DNA of 64,000 nt from Primulina eburnea (Eukaryota; Streptophyta; Magnoliopsida; Lamiales; Gesneriaceae): positions 2,309,001 through 2,373,000 of the forward strand of contig NC_133109.1 in the NCBI RefSeq assembly GCF_022965805.1, in the 5' to 3' direction. Both the position numbers and the translations under genes were made by a program. The notes beneath the pieces were generated by a model. It ran no database searches, was not told where the DNA came from, and saw only the letters and a program-made list of their open reading frames with translations. Of the stretch, positions 21,265-32,800 are shown in pieces. The stretch's first letter is position 1. Every line of letters starts with the position of its first letter.

Positions 21265-23640
21265 TGAATAAAGATTTCAGGTTCAAAAGTATGAAATTCC
21301 AAATATTTGTTAGCAGGTAGAATCAGATCAAATAAGATTATTTGCAAAATATTGAAGTCAATTTAACCAACAGTTTTGTCAATAAAGAACCACTTTTTCA
21401 GAGTATATTTATCACTGCTGGAGGGAAAACGGTCCATCAAGAAGAAGATTCCTGGTAAATAATAATCAAAGCGCATGTTAATTAATTGATAGATGAATTT
21501 TAAACGTATCTAGCACATGTAAGTCAAATCTTACTCTTGCATTTCTATTACTTCTAAGTCGTTCCAAAGGTTCCTGTCAGCGAACAGAAAGAACTGCAAA
21601 ATTTCAAAAACTGAATTTTCAGACAAAATGTGATTATGCATCATGAGTTTGCATCAAGACACTAACAGCTTGTAATCAAAAGCAAAATATAAATCAATAA
21701 ACCATGAAAAAATGAAGGAAAAAAAGAGACATGTACCATGCCAGATCAAAAGAAATTATTTTAAAAGTAAAGATACAAAAAACATACTTGAATGGATGTT
21801 TCTTTCCCGTCATTGTGCTTAAATATATGCATTCAATAACTGTAATATAATAATACAGTAATATTGTAGAGCTACCATGACCATGTGGAAACCATGAATG
21901 AAAAAATAAATGACAAATTAGCACATCAGCGGCAGATAATTGACATTTGAACAAACCTTAAGAATCAGAAACTAAGACTATCTGACGCAAAAAAATGAAG
22001 GAACACCAGATCAAACTTTGATGTCCCATCTATCTCAGGAAACTAGCAAAATCATATAAACAACGAGTTGACAACAAGATGAAAAGATTTAACACATATT
22101 GTTACCAAAGAACTTATGGCTTTCAAGTCAAGAAACTTGTTCCTTTATGCAAGGAAGGATAATAACTAGAGAAAGAATCCAGTAATTCAATGACTTTGAA
22201 TAAACATTGTCTGAGAATTTGACCACTTGAATGCTACTGACGCTATGAAGATCCACTCACAGAGTTCAAAGACTGGTAGACAGAGCTGATAATTAATTCA
22301 TAAAACTTGACAAACAGTGGTTTGTAGCTGTATTATGTTTTCCTAACCAATAGCATACAGAGGAAAGAAAACCGTGTACAACCACATATTATTGGTCCTA
22401 CCAAGAAACAAGGGCATCATTAAACATATGGACCCGGCTTCACCAAAATTAACAAAAATGCAATAAACCATGTTATTCATGAAAGTTTATGAGGAAAAAA
22501 ATCGGGTGGATGTCCCTTTAACGTTGTCACCATCAGAGATCACAGATGCAAATTAATTAGTCCATCGGTGGAGCAGTTGGTCAATAACTTTCATGTACTA
22601 ATTTATTATTTTGGCCCCTTCATCGCGGTTTCGTAGTGCTCACTAGGTAACAGCTTAACATATAAAGATGACAAAATAATTTCGACAATGAACCAGCCGA
22701 CAACTGAATGCCTGAATAAGACTACATATGTATAAATTGGAGAAAAATATCAAATAATTCACCTTATCTTACAACACTAACACAACTATAATGCCGACAT
22801 ATTAGAATCCTATTCAATCTGTCTTGTCACAACTAGAGAAAAGGAAAGAACCAAACTTAAAGTTGCAGGACAAAAAAGGTGGCAAATTCAAAACATGATA
22901 CTGAAAGAAAATGTTGAGAAACACATCGAGTGTTTCAAACCATACCAAAAGGAAACAAAAACACGGTTTAAATAAAAGAGAGAGAAAAACTATTCCAGAA
23001 GAAACTAGTGCCAAGATTTTCTCCCATATTGTTTTCAGCAAACATAAGCAGAACTTTTTCGGAAGACGAAAGAGGAATTATGGGCAGCAATAATTCTCAA
23101 ACATTTCGATTTAAGGAATGCATTAGATGAAAATTTGAATCTTGAGGCATTTCTAAACCAGAGGGAAGGGAAAAAATTTCAGAACACAAATCATACGAGA
23201 GGTTCAAACCTTTCCAATAAGATTCAAAAGAAAATATTTATAAACCAAGCCCGAAAGACATGATTTTGTAATCATATTTTTCCAACCTGCTCAAGAAAAG
23301 AAATGCTATAAAGAAATCGGAAATGCAGATAAAAACCAAAAGCAATGCAAGAATGCAAACAAAAACGAATCGCATTTCAAGAAACACAAAATCGCGCACA
23401 CAGTCAAAGCTCAAATATCAAATTTCCAGCTCACAAAGCAGAGATGACGTCACCTTCCCAAAGAACAACTCCTCCTCGAACAAAGCGCAGAAACCCAGAA
23501 GGGAATTTCACGGGAAACGATGAAAATGGGTAGAAATTGAGAATCAGGGTGAAATGCAAGATCACGTGATGAAAAACGAAGCGGAAGGGGAAAGAAGTGG
23601 AATTCCATTTTGGCAGCAGTATAAATAGGAGGAACTGAGG
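21265..23640 (-). promoter_or_regulatory. TPP 5' leader region and probable promoter
   Basis: No coding sequence fits here. A likely leader exon ends at a donor at 23454 (GGGAAG|GTGACG on the minus strand). One possible acceptor lies near 21596 (TTTGCAG|TTC), which would make the rest a large 5' leader intron. A TATTTATA element (complement of 23620-23627) could set the start near 23590. A G-box core CACGTG lies at 23657-23662 and another at 23563-23568. All of this is inferred and no transcript evidence is available. Confidence 0.35.
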
Positions 23641-23656
23641 AAGGGGGAGACGTGGT

Positions 23657-23662
23657 CACGTG
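23657..23662 (-). promoter_or_regulatory. G-box (CACGTG) upstream of TPP
   Basis: A CACGTG core in GGTCACGTGGGC context, about 65 bases upstream of the inferred transcription start. bZIP and bHLH factors bind such sites in plants. Function here is inferred. Confidence 0.4.
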
Positions 23663-24040
23663 GGCACGAAGGTGAGAGGAAACTGCGGGGAACTGGATAG
23701 TTAAAACCGGAGACAATTAAAGCACGCCGCTGGAAAGTTCCAATACTGCACGCGATTTCGTTTGACCGCTATGTAAATTACGTGCCAGTTTTGTGTAAAT
23801 TTACTTTCTTCGTAAATATTGTTTTGACCAATTAATATTTGACTTAATAATTGGTCGGTGAAGTCGATGACTTGTAGTACATCTCGAATCAAAATTTCAA
23901 ATTAAAATAATATTTTATTTTCATGAATTCATTTTAAGAAACTTCACCCCAACTAACAAAATCAACTAACAAAATTTTATAGAAAATTAAAAAGTTTGAA
24001 TTTATCAAGATTGAAATGTATCTTCATTTTATAGAGTATA

Positions 24041-24218
24041 TCTCTTGTGAGACGGTCTCACGAATCTTTATCTGTAAGACGAGTCAACCCTACTGATATT
24101 CACAATAAAAATGTAATACTCTCAACATAAAAAAGTAATATTTTTTCATTTATGACCCAAATAAGATATTTGTCTCACAAAATACAACATGTGAGACCGT
24201 CTAATATAAATATTTGCT
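24041..24218 (-). repeat. GTGAGACGGTCTCAC-family repeat, copy 5
   Basis: Left end CTTGTGAGACGGTCTCACGA, core ATTCACAATAAAAATGTAAT, right end GTGAGACCGTCTAATATAAA (decayed). Confidence 0.82.
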
Positions 24219-25165
24219 CATTTTATATATTATTAATACTAAATGACAGTTTTTTATACTATCATTTTATTATTATTATTATTTAACTCTTTATTTTTTT
24301 TATACATATTAGACAAACTTTCAGATTAACGCGATAACTTGAACCATATTAGATAAGTAATATACACTAATATTAGATAGGTGAAATATATTAGATAAAC
24401 TATGTATGACAAATTCGTTCTAGAAATTATTGTTAAGAGTTATTTTATTTTTATTATTATGACACACATGTTGTGTATTATTATTATTATAATTATATTA
24501 TATGCTATTAAGAAAGAACCCATCGGTTGATTTCATTCTACATGTAGGGACACTACTTACATGATAGAATCAAGGGTCCAAATTTAGCCACACATACACG
24601 GGGTCCACTAATTTTTTTCTAAACTCACATATGTGTGAATCTTGTTCATCTAAATTATGTGAAGATAGTGTCCTCGACTTAACCGAAGCCACAGGGTGTT
24701 TCAACTATATTATTATTATTATTATTATATATTGGGAAAGAAAAGCGTGCAATAAGATTTGGGGCCCCAGAGGAAATCTTTGTAAAGGGTAAGACGTGGA
24801 ATTACGACTTTAGGGGGATAGTTGGCGTGAAGCCACGGGTGAACCGTGTCAGTAATGAGTCGACCACGTTAAACTGTGGGCTCCTTTTTTTTATTTTGGT
24901 CACTTTCAATTCCAGCTGGATTCTTGTCATCCGACAAAACTTGCCGCCCAAGCCAACCGGAGTTAGGATCCAAAAGTCTATGTGACTGGCTTCGCTTCTT
25001 ATATAGTAGAAAAGATGCATTTTTGGTTAAAATTGAATCCAACTTTATTAAATCAAATTAATCAAATATTTTTTCAAATTAATTCATTTTGTTGAGTTAT
25101 TTTGGTTGAAATCAGTATTTTGATCATCTATAAACTGTTATTAATGTATGTCTTTATTTGTCAAT

Positions 25166-25348
25166 GGCAAAAACTTGTGTGAGACGGTCTCACGGGTCGT
25201 ATTTTGTGAGACGGATTTTTATTTGGATAATCCATGATAAAGTATTACTTTTTATGCTAAGAATATTATTTTTTATTGTGAATATGGACAAGGTTGACCC
25301 GTCTCACATATTGAGATCCGTGAGACGGTCTCACATGAGACCTACTCT
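25166..25348 (+). repeat. GTGAGACGGTCTCAC-family repeat, copy 6 (well preserved)
   Basis: Both terminal palindromes are perfect. The unit starts GGCAAAAACTTGTGTGAGAC and ends GGTCTCACATGAGACCTACT, nearly identical in layout to the copy at 18206. Confidence 0.9.
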
Positions 25349-25765
25349 TTGTCAATATATGCTCTTTTTATTTAAAAAAAACTTGATAATTTTTTTCTTT
25401 CATTCCTTGAGCTACGTAACTAGAAAAATCCAATCATCTCTAAAATTTCCAACAAATATTTATTTTCAAATCTCATGATTACTCCATTTTTTTAATTCTA
25501 ACTAGAAAAATAAAAATAGAAGAACAACAATAACTATTTTGGCAGCAGTGGGTGTGTATGTATGTGTGTCCATATACATATACATATATATACATGTGTA
25601 TATATATGTATATATTATGTGGCGATTTTTGTTTTAATTTAAGTTCAACCCGAATATTTTTTTACAACGTATGAACTCGCACCAGCTATAATTCCTTGAG
25701 CACGAGATAAATTCTCAAATAGCCTGCAAAACACATTAGTTAGATAAACCATACATAACAAACTC

Positions 25766-26641
25766 TGTTAGTTGTTCCACATCGATTAGATAAAATCCCT
25801 GAGAGTTGCATATATGGACTTCGACAATCCTCCCCTCTTGAGCTAGCTTTTGGGGTTAATTTAAATCCACATTTCAATTTTAACATGGCCTTCTCTCTTG
25901 ACTAGCTTTTGGGGTTAAGTTAGATCTAAGTTTCAATCTTAACATGGTATCAGAGTTCAGGTTCTATCGTTATGTGTTGGACTGCTTGTAGTTAGGCCAC
26001 ATGTTCTGCCTATAGTTGAGTTATTTGTAAACTTCATGCTCCAGATGTTCATTTCTGGGTTTAAGGGCGGTGTGTTAGTTATCTTACATTGGTTAGATAA
26101 AATTTCTGAAAGTTGCATATAATAGACTTGGACAATCCTCTCCTCTTGAGCTGGCTTTTGGAGTTGAGTTAGGTCCAAGTTCCAATCTTAACATGATATC
26201 AGAGCGTTTTGGATGATATTCGTTCCCAAGTAAAATGTTTGAGCTCTTCAAATCACGGTATATAATAGGCGGATTCATCTTATCATGCAAATACTCCAAC
26301 CTTTTTGCGGCTCTAGTCATTGGGTACTCAGGCGCACAATATCTATGTGTGCCCATCAACCTGGTCGAAACATGTGTCTGATCACCCGAAGGACCAACTT
26401 TTGTCAAACTGAAATCAGAGAGCCGTGAGGTTGAATTAGGTTTAAGTCTCAATTTTAACATAGTTATTGGATCATTCGTAAATTTCACGTTCCAGATGTT
26501 CATTCCTGGACGTGAGGGGGTGTGTTAGTTATCCCACATTGGTCGAATAAAATCGCTGAAAGTTATATATATGATCTTGGACAATCTTCTCCATTGAGCT
26601 AGTTTTTAGGGTTGAGTTAGGTCCAAGTCCCACTCATAACA
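25766..26641 (+). mobile_element. Three-LTR TRIM-type retroelement carrying a captured kinase fragment
   Basis: The whole unit is flanked by a perfect 5-bp duplication, AACTC at 25761-25765 and 26642-26646. It has three LTRs, each starting TGTTAGTT and ending AACA: 25766-25944, 26073-26193 and 26523-26641. The first is longer because of an internal duplication. LTRs 1 and 2 are directly followed by a primer site (TGGTATCAGAG at 25945, TGATATCAGAGC at 26194) complementary to initiator tRNA-Met, as in plant LTR elements. A purine-rich tract (GACGTGAGGGGG) precedes LTR 3. The first internal region is only 128 bases. The second is 329 bases and holds a kinase fragment. No gag or pol is present, so movement would depend on another element. 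Confidence 0.88.
26212..26422 (-). pseudogene. Circularly permuted fragment of an RLCK-VII (PBS1/PBL-like) kinase
   Basis: The open minus-strand frame reads [20 protein letters not shown]...YCAPEYPMT and then, without a break, [20 protein letters not shown]...LLGNEYHPK. In real kinases the second block (catalytic loop YRDxKxSN) comes immediately before the first (DFG-equivalent DFS, activation loop, APE). The breakpoints meet exactly at YHPK/LSDF. The order is therefore swapped. The fragment has no N-lobe and no start, and lies antisense inside the TRIM element. It is a captured gene piece, not an active kinase. Confidence 0.85.
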
Positions 26642-26646
26642 AACTC

Positions 26647-27225
26647 TCTATAGTAAACTCAATCCAAAAAATGTTGACAGAGAAAATCGAATTATTGATT
26701 ATTGATTAAATACTCACCTATTTCATCTAACTTAAACACGTTTGGAGAGACCGAATATTTCTCTTATTTTAGTTGGTTTATCTTACTATTCTATTAACGG
26801 AGTGAGACGGTGGCTATATGCATATTAATTACATTGACTACCACACATTTTTAAACCAGAATATGAATATGAAGTTTTTATAAATAAGAGTCAATTATAA
26901 AGTTTTCTTATTTTTTATTTTATCATAGAGTCTATTATATAGTTTTGCTCACACAGGCTTGTTCTAGTTAAGAGACAACCGTTGTTTTTATTTATTTATA
27001 TAATTGAATAAAACTAACATATTCTAAATCACTCATGCAAATTAGGTATAATAATATACAAGGGGAAATACATATGATACTTACGGAAAATTTAGGGTCC
27101 GATTACAGTAAGTGTCACTAGTCTAGACGCAGATTTCGAAATTGTCCTGAGCCTGAAATCACGAATAAGACCGTTAAAAGTGGGCTAGGAGGGTGTCTCG
27201 ACGTAGCCCCTCCAACGCTCAAGTC
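26647..27225. other. Spacer
   Basis: AT-rich and unremarkable up to about 27060. The GC rises slightly at 27070-27225. No gene or repeat was recognised. Confidence 0.5.
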
Positions 27226-27233
27226 AGAGAGAC

Positions 27234-29625
27234 TAGGGATGTAAATGAGCCGAGCCGAACAGTATCAGGCTCGGGCTCGTTACGAGCTTTTGGTTTCGAG
27301 CTCGGGCTCGGCTCGTTCGGAAGTGATGAAGACGGTTTTTAAGCGACACACCGTCGCTGATTAAATCGGCGACGGTTTTTAAGCGACAAACCGTCGCTGA
27401 TTAAATCAGCGACGGTTTTTAATGACAAACCGCCGCTAAATGTTCAGCATAGTTTAGTTTCATTTGTTAATCTGCGCGGTTCATCTTATTACTTCAGCAT
27501 GAAATTATTTTTCTTATTTTTTTACTTCGTCAACATTGATATACCGAAGTAAAATATAATAAAAAAAATATAGTGAAGCCCTGTGTTTTTAAACATCCGA
27601 AGTAAAATATATTATTTAACTTCGCTTGTGTTATTACTGAAGTTATTGGTAATGTATTACTTCGTAATTTAATATAACTAAGTAAAGATACGTGCGACGC
27701 ACGTGAAAATACATTTCTATTATCAATAATTGTTCTTAAAGAAATGAGATCAGAAGAGATTAATTTACTCAAAAAAATCAATAGAAATTTAATTTATCAA
27801 AATCTCATGATAAATTAAATATAAAATCTCATTAGATAATAACAAAATCTCAAGATATAATTGTTGTAAATATCGCAATACTATATATTAGTTGTACCTT
27901 TAGCATTATCCGTAGGAAATTCAATGTAATATAATTTATACTATATGTATTATAAAATGATTGTAAAAGATATTTGTTTAAAAAATTTTATGTGTTATAA
28001 ATCTAACGTTATTCTTGATTGGAAGGATTTCAAATCCATGGATTTCAATACATTCAAATGTATTTTTGTTATTTAGATATGTTACATCATAAACTTCAAA
28101 TCCACTCATTTCATGTTTATATAGTAGTATTTCATGTTAGTTATGATATTGTTCAAGTCCACCAAATAATAATGTTATTTGAAATTTATTCTACTTTATA
28201 TAAATAATAATATGTAAATAAGTAATGTGTAGATTCAAGATTTGATATATTGTTTCATTGTTAACAATAAAATTATAATTCTAATCCATAAATTTGAAAT
28301 CAATTTATCCAAGCACAATCTAAATAAATTAATAATTGTTGAAAAACATATTAGTAATAAATATAATAATTTTGTATAAATTAGACATTGGAGAAAATAT
28401 AATATAAAATTGATATCACAATAGGTATTAAAATTAAATTTGAGAGAAGAAAAAAGTATAATACATAACGTTGACCACTTATTTTATCACGTGTTATTGA
28501 TTTATGGAAAATAAAAAAATAATATACATAATATATTCTAAACCTTAAATTAAATTATTGCGTCAAATTTTTTCTTCTTTTATATTTTCAATTTATATTG
28601 CTTTCACGATTTTTTTGTCATCAAATTTTTCTTCTCTTTGAAAAACAATATTCTCGCCATCTTCATTAGCAAATCTTATGAGAAGAAATGTGTATTCTTC
28701 TCTATTTGATGCATCTACAAATCTCCACACAATTAAGTGTTTTGTAGAAAAAAATTTGTTTCATCAAGCAAATAAAATCAAAGAATTTTGTTATTTCAGT
28801 ATTCTACAAATGACATTTATTTTTTGTAAATATTTTAACTTAATCTACAAACAAATAAAATCAATGAATTTTGGTTATTCTATCTTCTAGACAACTGACA
28901 AAATATGATTTAATTAATATTTTATTATATTTATCAAAAAGTGTTCAACTCTTTAATGATATAACATATTTATGCAATATGTTAATACAAAAATTCAAAA
29001 TTAAGATAACATAATTTTTTTTTATATTTCATACTATATTATTGGAAATATTAAATTTATATATATTAATTTTTTTTCTGAGAAACTTCTTGCATATATA
29101 ACTCATTCAAAAGATTATAGATTTACAAAATAAAACAAATCATATTCAATTTAATATTTTGTGAAAAATATATGTTTACTTCATCTAAAAGCAAATAAAA
29201 ACAAATAACTTTGACCTTAATTCACACTTTTATAATATGTATAGATTTTTAATTTTTAATTTAGTATTATTTATCATACATAATTATTTTAATATTATAA
29301 CTAATTAATTATCTCAAATTCGAGCTCACGATCTACCTAAACGAGCCGAGCTCGAACCCGAGCTCGTGAACCACTTAAACGAGCTCGAGCTCACGAGCCA
29401 GCTAAACGAGCCGAGCTCAATTTTGAGCTCACGAACCTATTATCGAACATGTTCACGAGCTAACGAGCCGAACATCATTAATCTCAAGCTCGGCTCAACA
29501 AAATTGTCGAGCCCAAAATAAGGCTCGGGCTCGGTTCGATAAGCTTAACGAACGAGCCCGAACGAGCTTTTTAACGAGCCGAGATCCGAAAAACTCGCGA
29601 ACAGCTCGGCTCATTTACATCCCTA
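27234..29625. mobile_element. Non-autonomous hAT-type DNA transposon
   Basis: It starts TAGGGATGTAAATGAGCCGA and ends with the inverted complement TCATTTACATCCCTA. It is flanked by a perfect 8-bp target duplication AGAGAGAC at 27226-27233 and 29626-29633, the hAT signature. Both ends hold dense subterminal CGAGCTCG/GGCTCG motifs (27237-27320 and 29318-29615). Near the left end is a tandem array at 27331-27438 of a 40-bp unit (GACGGTTTTTAAGCGACA...CCGTCGCTGA). The interior is very AT-rich and has no transposase-like open frame, so it would need a transposase from elsewhere. Confidence 0.9.
27331..27438. repeat. Tandem 40-bp repeat with inverted GCGACGGTTT motifs
   Basis: About 2.7 copies of a unit that pairs GCGACGGTTTTT with a complementary AAACCGTCGCT. 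The same motif class recurs at 31217-31275 inside the Harbinger element (AGCGACGGTTTGGTACAAAC). Confidence 0.85.
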
Positions 29626-29939
29626 AGAGAGACTGAGGATATAAGAGGAAAGATCAGCTAAGAGCGCTGCTGAAAAATAATATATTGAATAAATGAATTA
29701 AACACTCAAACATGATATTTATAGGAGAATATCTGAGCCCTTGATTAGACTATTTTCCATTTGACTGGGATGAGCCAGGGGTAGTGGGCTCATCAATGAG
29801 ATATCAACATACATACAATATTCCTAGATATTAATTATAGAATCTACACATTTTCACACATAACATAATATTCTAGACAACTGGTGATCAATTATGACAA
29901 ATCCGCACTTAATTACCTTTACTCCGACTACTTAGACAA

Positions 29940-30239
29940 AAAAAATTGTTGATATCCGACATGTGCTTTCGGTTCAGCAGGTGAAGGAACATGAGCTATA
30001 TTTGGGGCTACCGATATTCTCATTGCGCAATAAATGACTTCCATTTTTCATATCTAGGCGAGCAAATCTGTCAAAAAAATCCATAGCCAGAGCTAAAAAA
30101 ATTTCTCTATGGGCGGACGAGAAGTGCTCATTAAATCAGTGTTGCAGGCTATCTCGTCCTGTGTTATGCTATGTTTTCATAATTTATGTTTTTGTCTGTC
30201 AAGGAATTCAAAAACTCTGTGCCAAAATTTTGGTGGAAT
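29940..30239 (+). pseudogene. LINE reverse transcriptase relic, part 1
   Basis: Plus-strand frames read VQQVKEHELYLGLPIFSLRN near 29970 and SMGGREVLIKSVLQAI at about 30105-30153, ending in a KFWWG-like CQNFGG. These are landmarks of the C-terminal part of plant L1-type RT proteins. It has stops and frame changes. The relic is cut at 30240 by an hAT MITE and continues at 30809. Confidence 0.8.
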
Positions 30240-30800
30240 CATTGTTTTCAAAATAAAACTGGACCGAAATAGACGGTTTGACTGGGAACCGATAACTGGT
30301 CCGGTGCAAACCACACTAATTGATCATTTTAACGGTCAAAATCGATCAAATCGATTCACTATATTTTTTTTTATTTTTTTTATAGTTTTTTTAGAATTTA
30401 ATTGTATCTTATATTTAAAATATTGATTTTTTTTGTTATATACATGTATGGGTGTGATTTATTTGAATTTTGAACTTTGTTAAACATATTATTTTAGTAG
30501 TAATAGAGTCTATTTTATTTGCAAGTTTTTTTAAAAAAATATATGTAATTATATTTTATATTTTGATTATATGTATGTTTTTGTTTGATTTTAAATTTTG
30601 GTAAATATTTTTATTATTATTTATGTACACATTTAATATTTTTTAAAATTTAAATATGTTATTTGATATATTATTATATTGTTTTATATATTATAAAAGT
30701 GTTCCTGTCCGACCGTCCGGTGAAGTCGGTCTGACAAGTTGAACCATTATTTTAAAATAGACCAGTTCAATTAATCACTTGTCCGATCATAAAAACAGTG
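30240..30800. mobile_element. hAT-type MITE inserted in the LINE relic
   Basis: Ends are imperfect inverted repeats (CATTGTTTTCAAAA on the left, complement of AAAAACAGTG on the right). Subterminal GGTCCGGT/ACCGGACGG motifs are present. Flanks are GGTGGAAT (30232-30239) and GGTGAAAT (30801-30808), an 8-bp target duplication with one mismatch. Removing the insert restores the LINE reading frame, which independently supports the boundaries. Confidence 0.78.
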
Positions 30801-30808
30801 GGTGAAAT

Positions 30809-31057
30809 GATAACAATGGAAAACAATGAATGCATAAGTTGAAATGAGCATGACTTTGTAAGCCAAAGTGTTATTGTAGCTTGGGTTTCCATAATCAAAT
30901 TGTTTTTGATAAAGCTCTTGTGGTGACGCGAGTATGGAGAACTATGCATTTCCTCAATTCATTGATGGCTAGAGTTCTTAAGGTTAGATATTTTAAACAT
31001 TCGGATACAAGACGCCGGCTTTAGGATCCAATCCTTCTTATATATGGCTCTTGTTTA
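30809..31057 (+). pseudogene. LINE reverse transcriptase relic, part 2
   Basis: Continues part 1: FDKALVVTRVWRTMHFLNSL followed by MARVLKVRYFKHSD, the conserved region before the zf-RVT domain of plant LINE proteins. It is cut at 31058 by the Harbinger element. A last short piece (about 33298-33329, SRDLLQKGL) lies on the other side. Confidence 0.8.
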
Positions 31058-31109
31058 GAGCACCTGCATTGGTGTTAAATATAACACCCCTTTAACACCC
31101 TCTCTCCAA

Positions 31110-31139
31110 TGTGAGTGGGCGTTATAACGCCCACTCACA
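31110..31139. repeat. Perfect 30-base palindrome near the Harbinger left end
   Basis: The half-site is TGTGAGTGGGCGTTA followed by its exact complement. A CCCTCTCTC / GAGAGAGGG pair just outside extends the stem. It would form a strong hairpin in single-stranded form. Confidence 0.95.
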
Positions 31140-31622
31140 TGAGAGAGGGTGTGGGGCGTTCATATATATAAACGCCCCTGTGTCAGTGTTTTTTTTTTAA
31201 AAAAAATTCGAAACTTAGCGACGGTTTGGTACAAACCGTTGCTATTTGCGACGGATTTTTAAAACTCGTCGCTAAACGCGGGCCCCACGCACATGATGAA
31301 TTTTCCTTACTTAATGTTATTTAATGTATTATTTTAAATTTCAAATTTGTATGTTTTAAAAAAAAATCGAAAACTAAAATAAATTAAAAAATAATGTTAA
31401 ATAAAGAACTAACAGTTGTTTTTGTTTTTAAAATTAAAAAATTGTTTTAACGGCTAGTTTATTAAAAAAATAATATACTCATCTATAAATATTCACACAC
31501 TACACAAATTATTTCAAACATCAAAACCTATTATTCTTCACTCCAAAAATCTTCTCTCTTCTATTTTTATCATCTCAAAATCATTTTTTTCAAAAATTTC
31601 TTAAATCCTACTTTGTTCCGAA

Positions 31623-32800
31623 ATGGATGAAAATTACCGAGGGTTTTTTAGAAATTTCGTGAGTTATTCAAAAAATCCGGAAGAAAATACTTCTTCCCAA
31701 AATTCGGAAATTCCACCAAAATATCCATATTTTCCATACCCACCAAATTATCCACATAATCTACATCCACCAAATTATCCTTACAATTCATATCCACCAA
31801 ATTATCCATATAATCCATATCCACCAAACTATCCATCTAATCCACATGCAACCAGTATGCCATTTATTTCTCCGACGGAAAATGAACCGACCACTCCGAC
31901 TTTCGTCCCAGAGACTCAATTGTCCGACCGTGAATCCCCAATTGAAGTCGTAAATTTGGAGAATGTGGATTCTGGCGCTGAGGGTAGAAAAAAACGGTCA
32001 ACCTGGAGAAAGGTTGAAGACGAGGTCTTAGCGAGATCGTTTGTCACTATCAGCGATGACCCAATCATCGACAATGATCAAAAGGCGGAAGCTTTCTGGG
32101 GACGTGTTGCAAGCTACTACAATGACAATCGTCCCGCAGGTACACTCAATAGAAGTGCAAGTGTCATACGATCGCACTGGCACAATATCATCCAAAAAAA
32201 GTATATCGCTTCAATGCAAATTACAATAGTATTTATAGTGCATATCGTAGCGGCCACAATGATGAGGATATACTATGACTTGCGTATGAAAAATATCGTG
32301 CGGAAAATAACGGCATCGCATTTAATCTTGAGCATGTGTGGAGGATCGTAAAAGACCGTCCAATGTTTACTCCACAGTCCGTTGATCACCTTGTTAGCAC
32401 GAAGAAGGCAAGGACCTCGGAGTCGGGAGCAAGCAACACCTCATCCAACCAAGATGTGAGTCTACATGTAGACCTAATTGAAGAAGAAAATCGTCCAATG
32501 GGTCAGAAGGCAGCAAAAAGAAAGGGAAAATGTAAAATGAGATCGGACATGGAGTGTATGACAACAAACTTGGACAATATGTTTGCAAAGTTTACTGAAT
32601 ATACAAGCATGAAAAACGTTGAAGTTGAAATGAAACAAAAACAACTCGAAGTAGAGGAGATGAAAGCAAAAGCTGCTATGGGCAAAGTTCAACTAAAGGA
32701 ATATGCAATCCTTTCGAAGGATACTTCGCAAATGACATATGAGCATCTTATCATCCACGAACGTCTATGTCAAGAGATTAGGGGGAAATGGAATATTTAA
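31623..32800 (+). pseudogene. Myb/SANT-like protein of PIF/Harbinger type (frameshifted)
   Basis: The N-terminus has about five YPPNYPxN repeats (residues 33-78). A trihelix/Myb-like region follows, with STWRKVEDEVLARSFV, AFWGRVASYYND and RSHWHNIIQKK. The matching continuation RFNANYNSIYSAYRSGHNDE...AYEKYRAENNG is in another frame. The change happens at a run of seven A at 32193-32199, and a TGA near 32276 also breaks the continuation. The last 154 codons (32336-32800) are open and end in a charged coiled-coil tail. Databases often label this family 'glutathione S-transferase T3-like' by misannotation. It is the DNA-binding partner protein of Harbinger elements. Confidence 0.78.

Larger units (their letters stand above)
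23700..25765. other. Intergenic spacer with two dispersed repeats
   Basis: Apart from repeats at 24041-24218 and 25166-25348 and AT/ATT microsatellites (24265-24300, 24706-24730, 25565-25620), nothing is identified. A minus-strand stretch at about 25618-25725 preceded by TTTTGCAG has a short open frame, but I do not recognise it. Confidence 0.5.

Noticed and set aside
23450..23716. 88-codon minus-strand ORF upstream of TPP
   Set aside because: It overlaps the inferred promoter and leader and resembles no protein family.
25618..25725. Possible last exon on the minus strand after TTTTGCAG, reading LFENLSRAQGIIAGASSYVV
   Set aside because: Protein-like but short, with no matching upstream exon and no family I can name.
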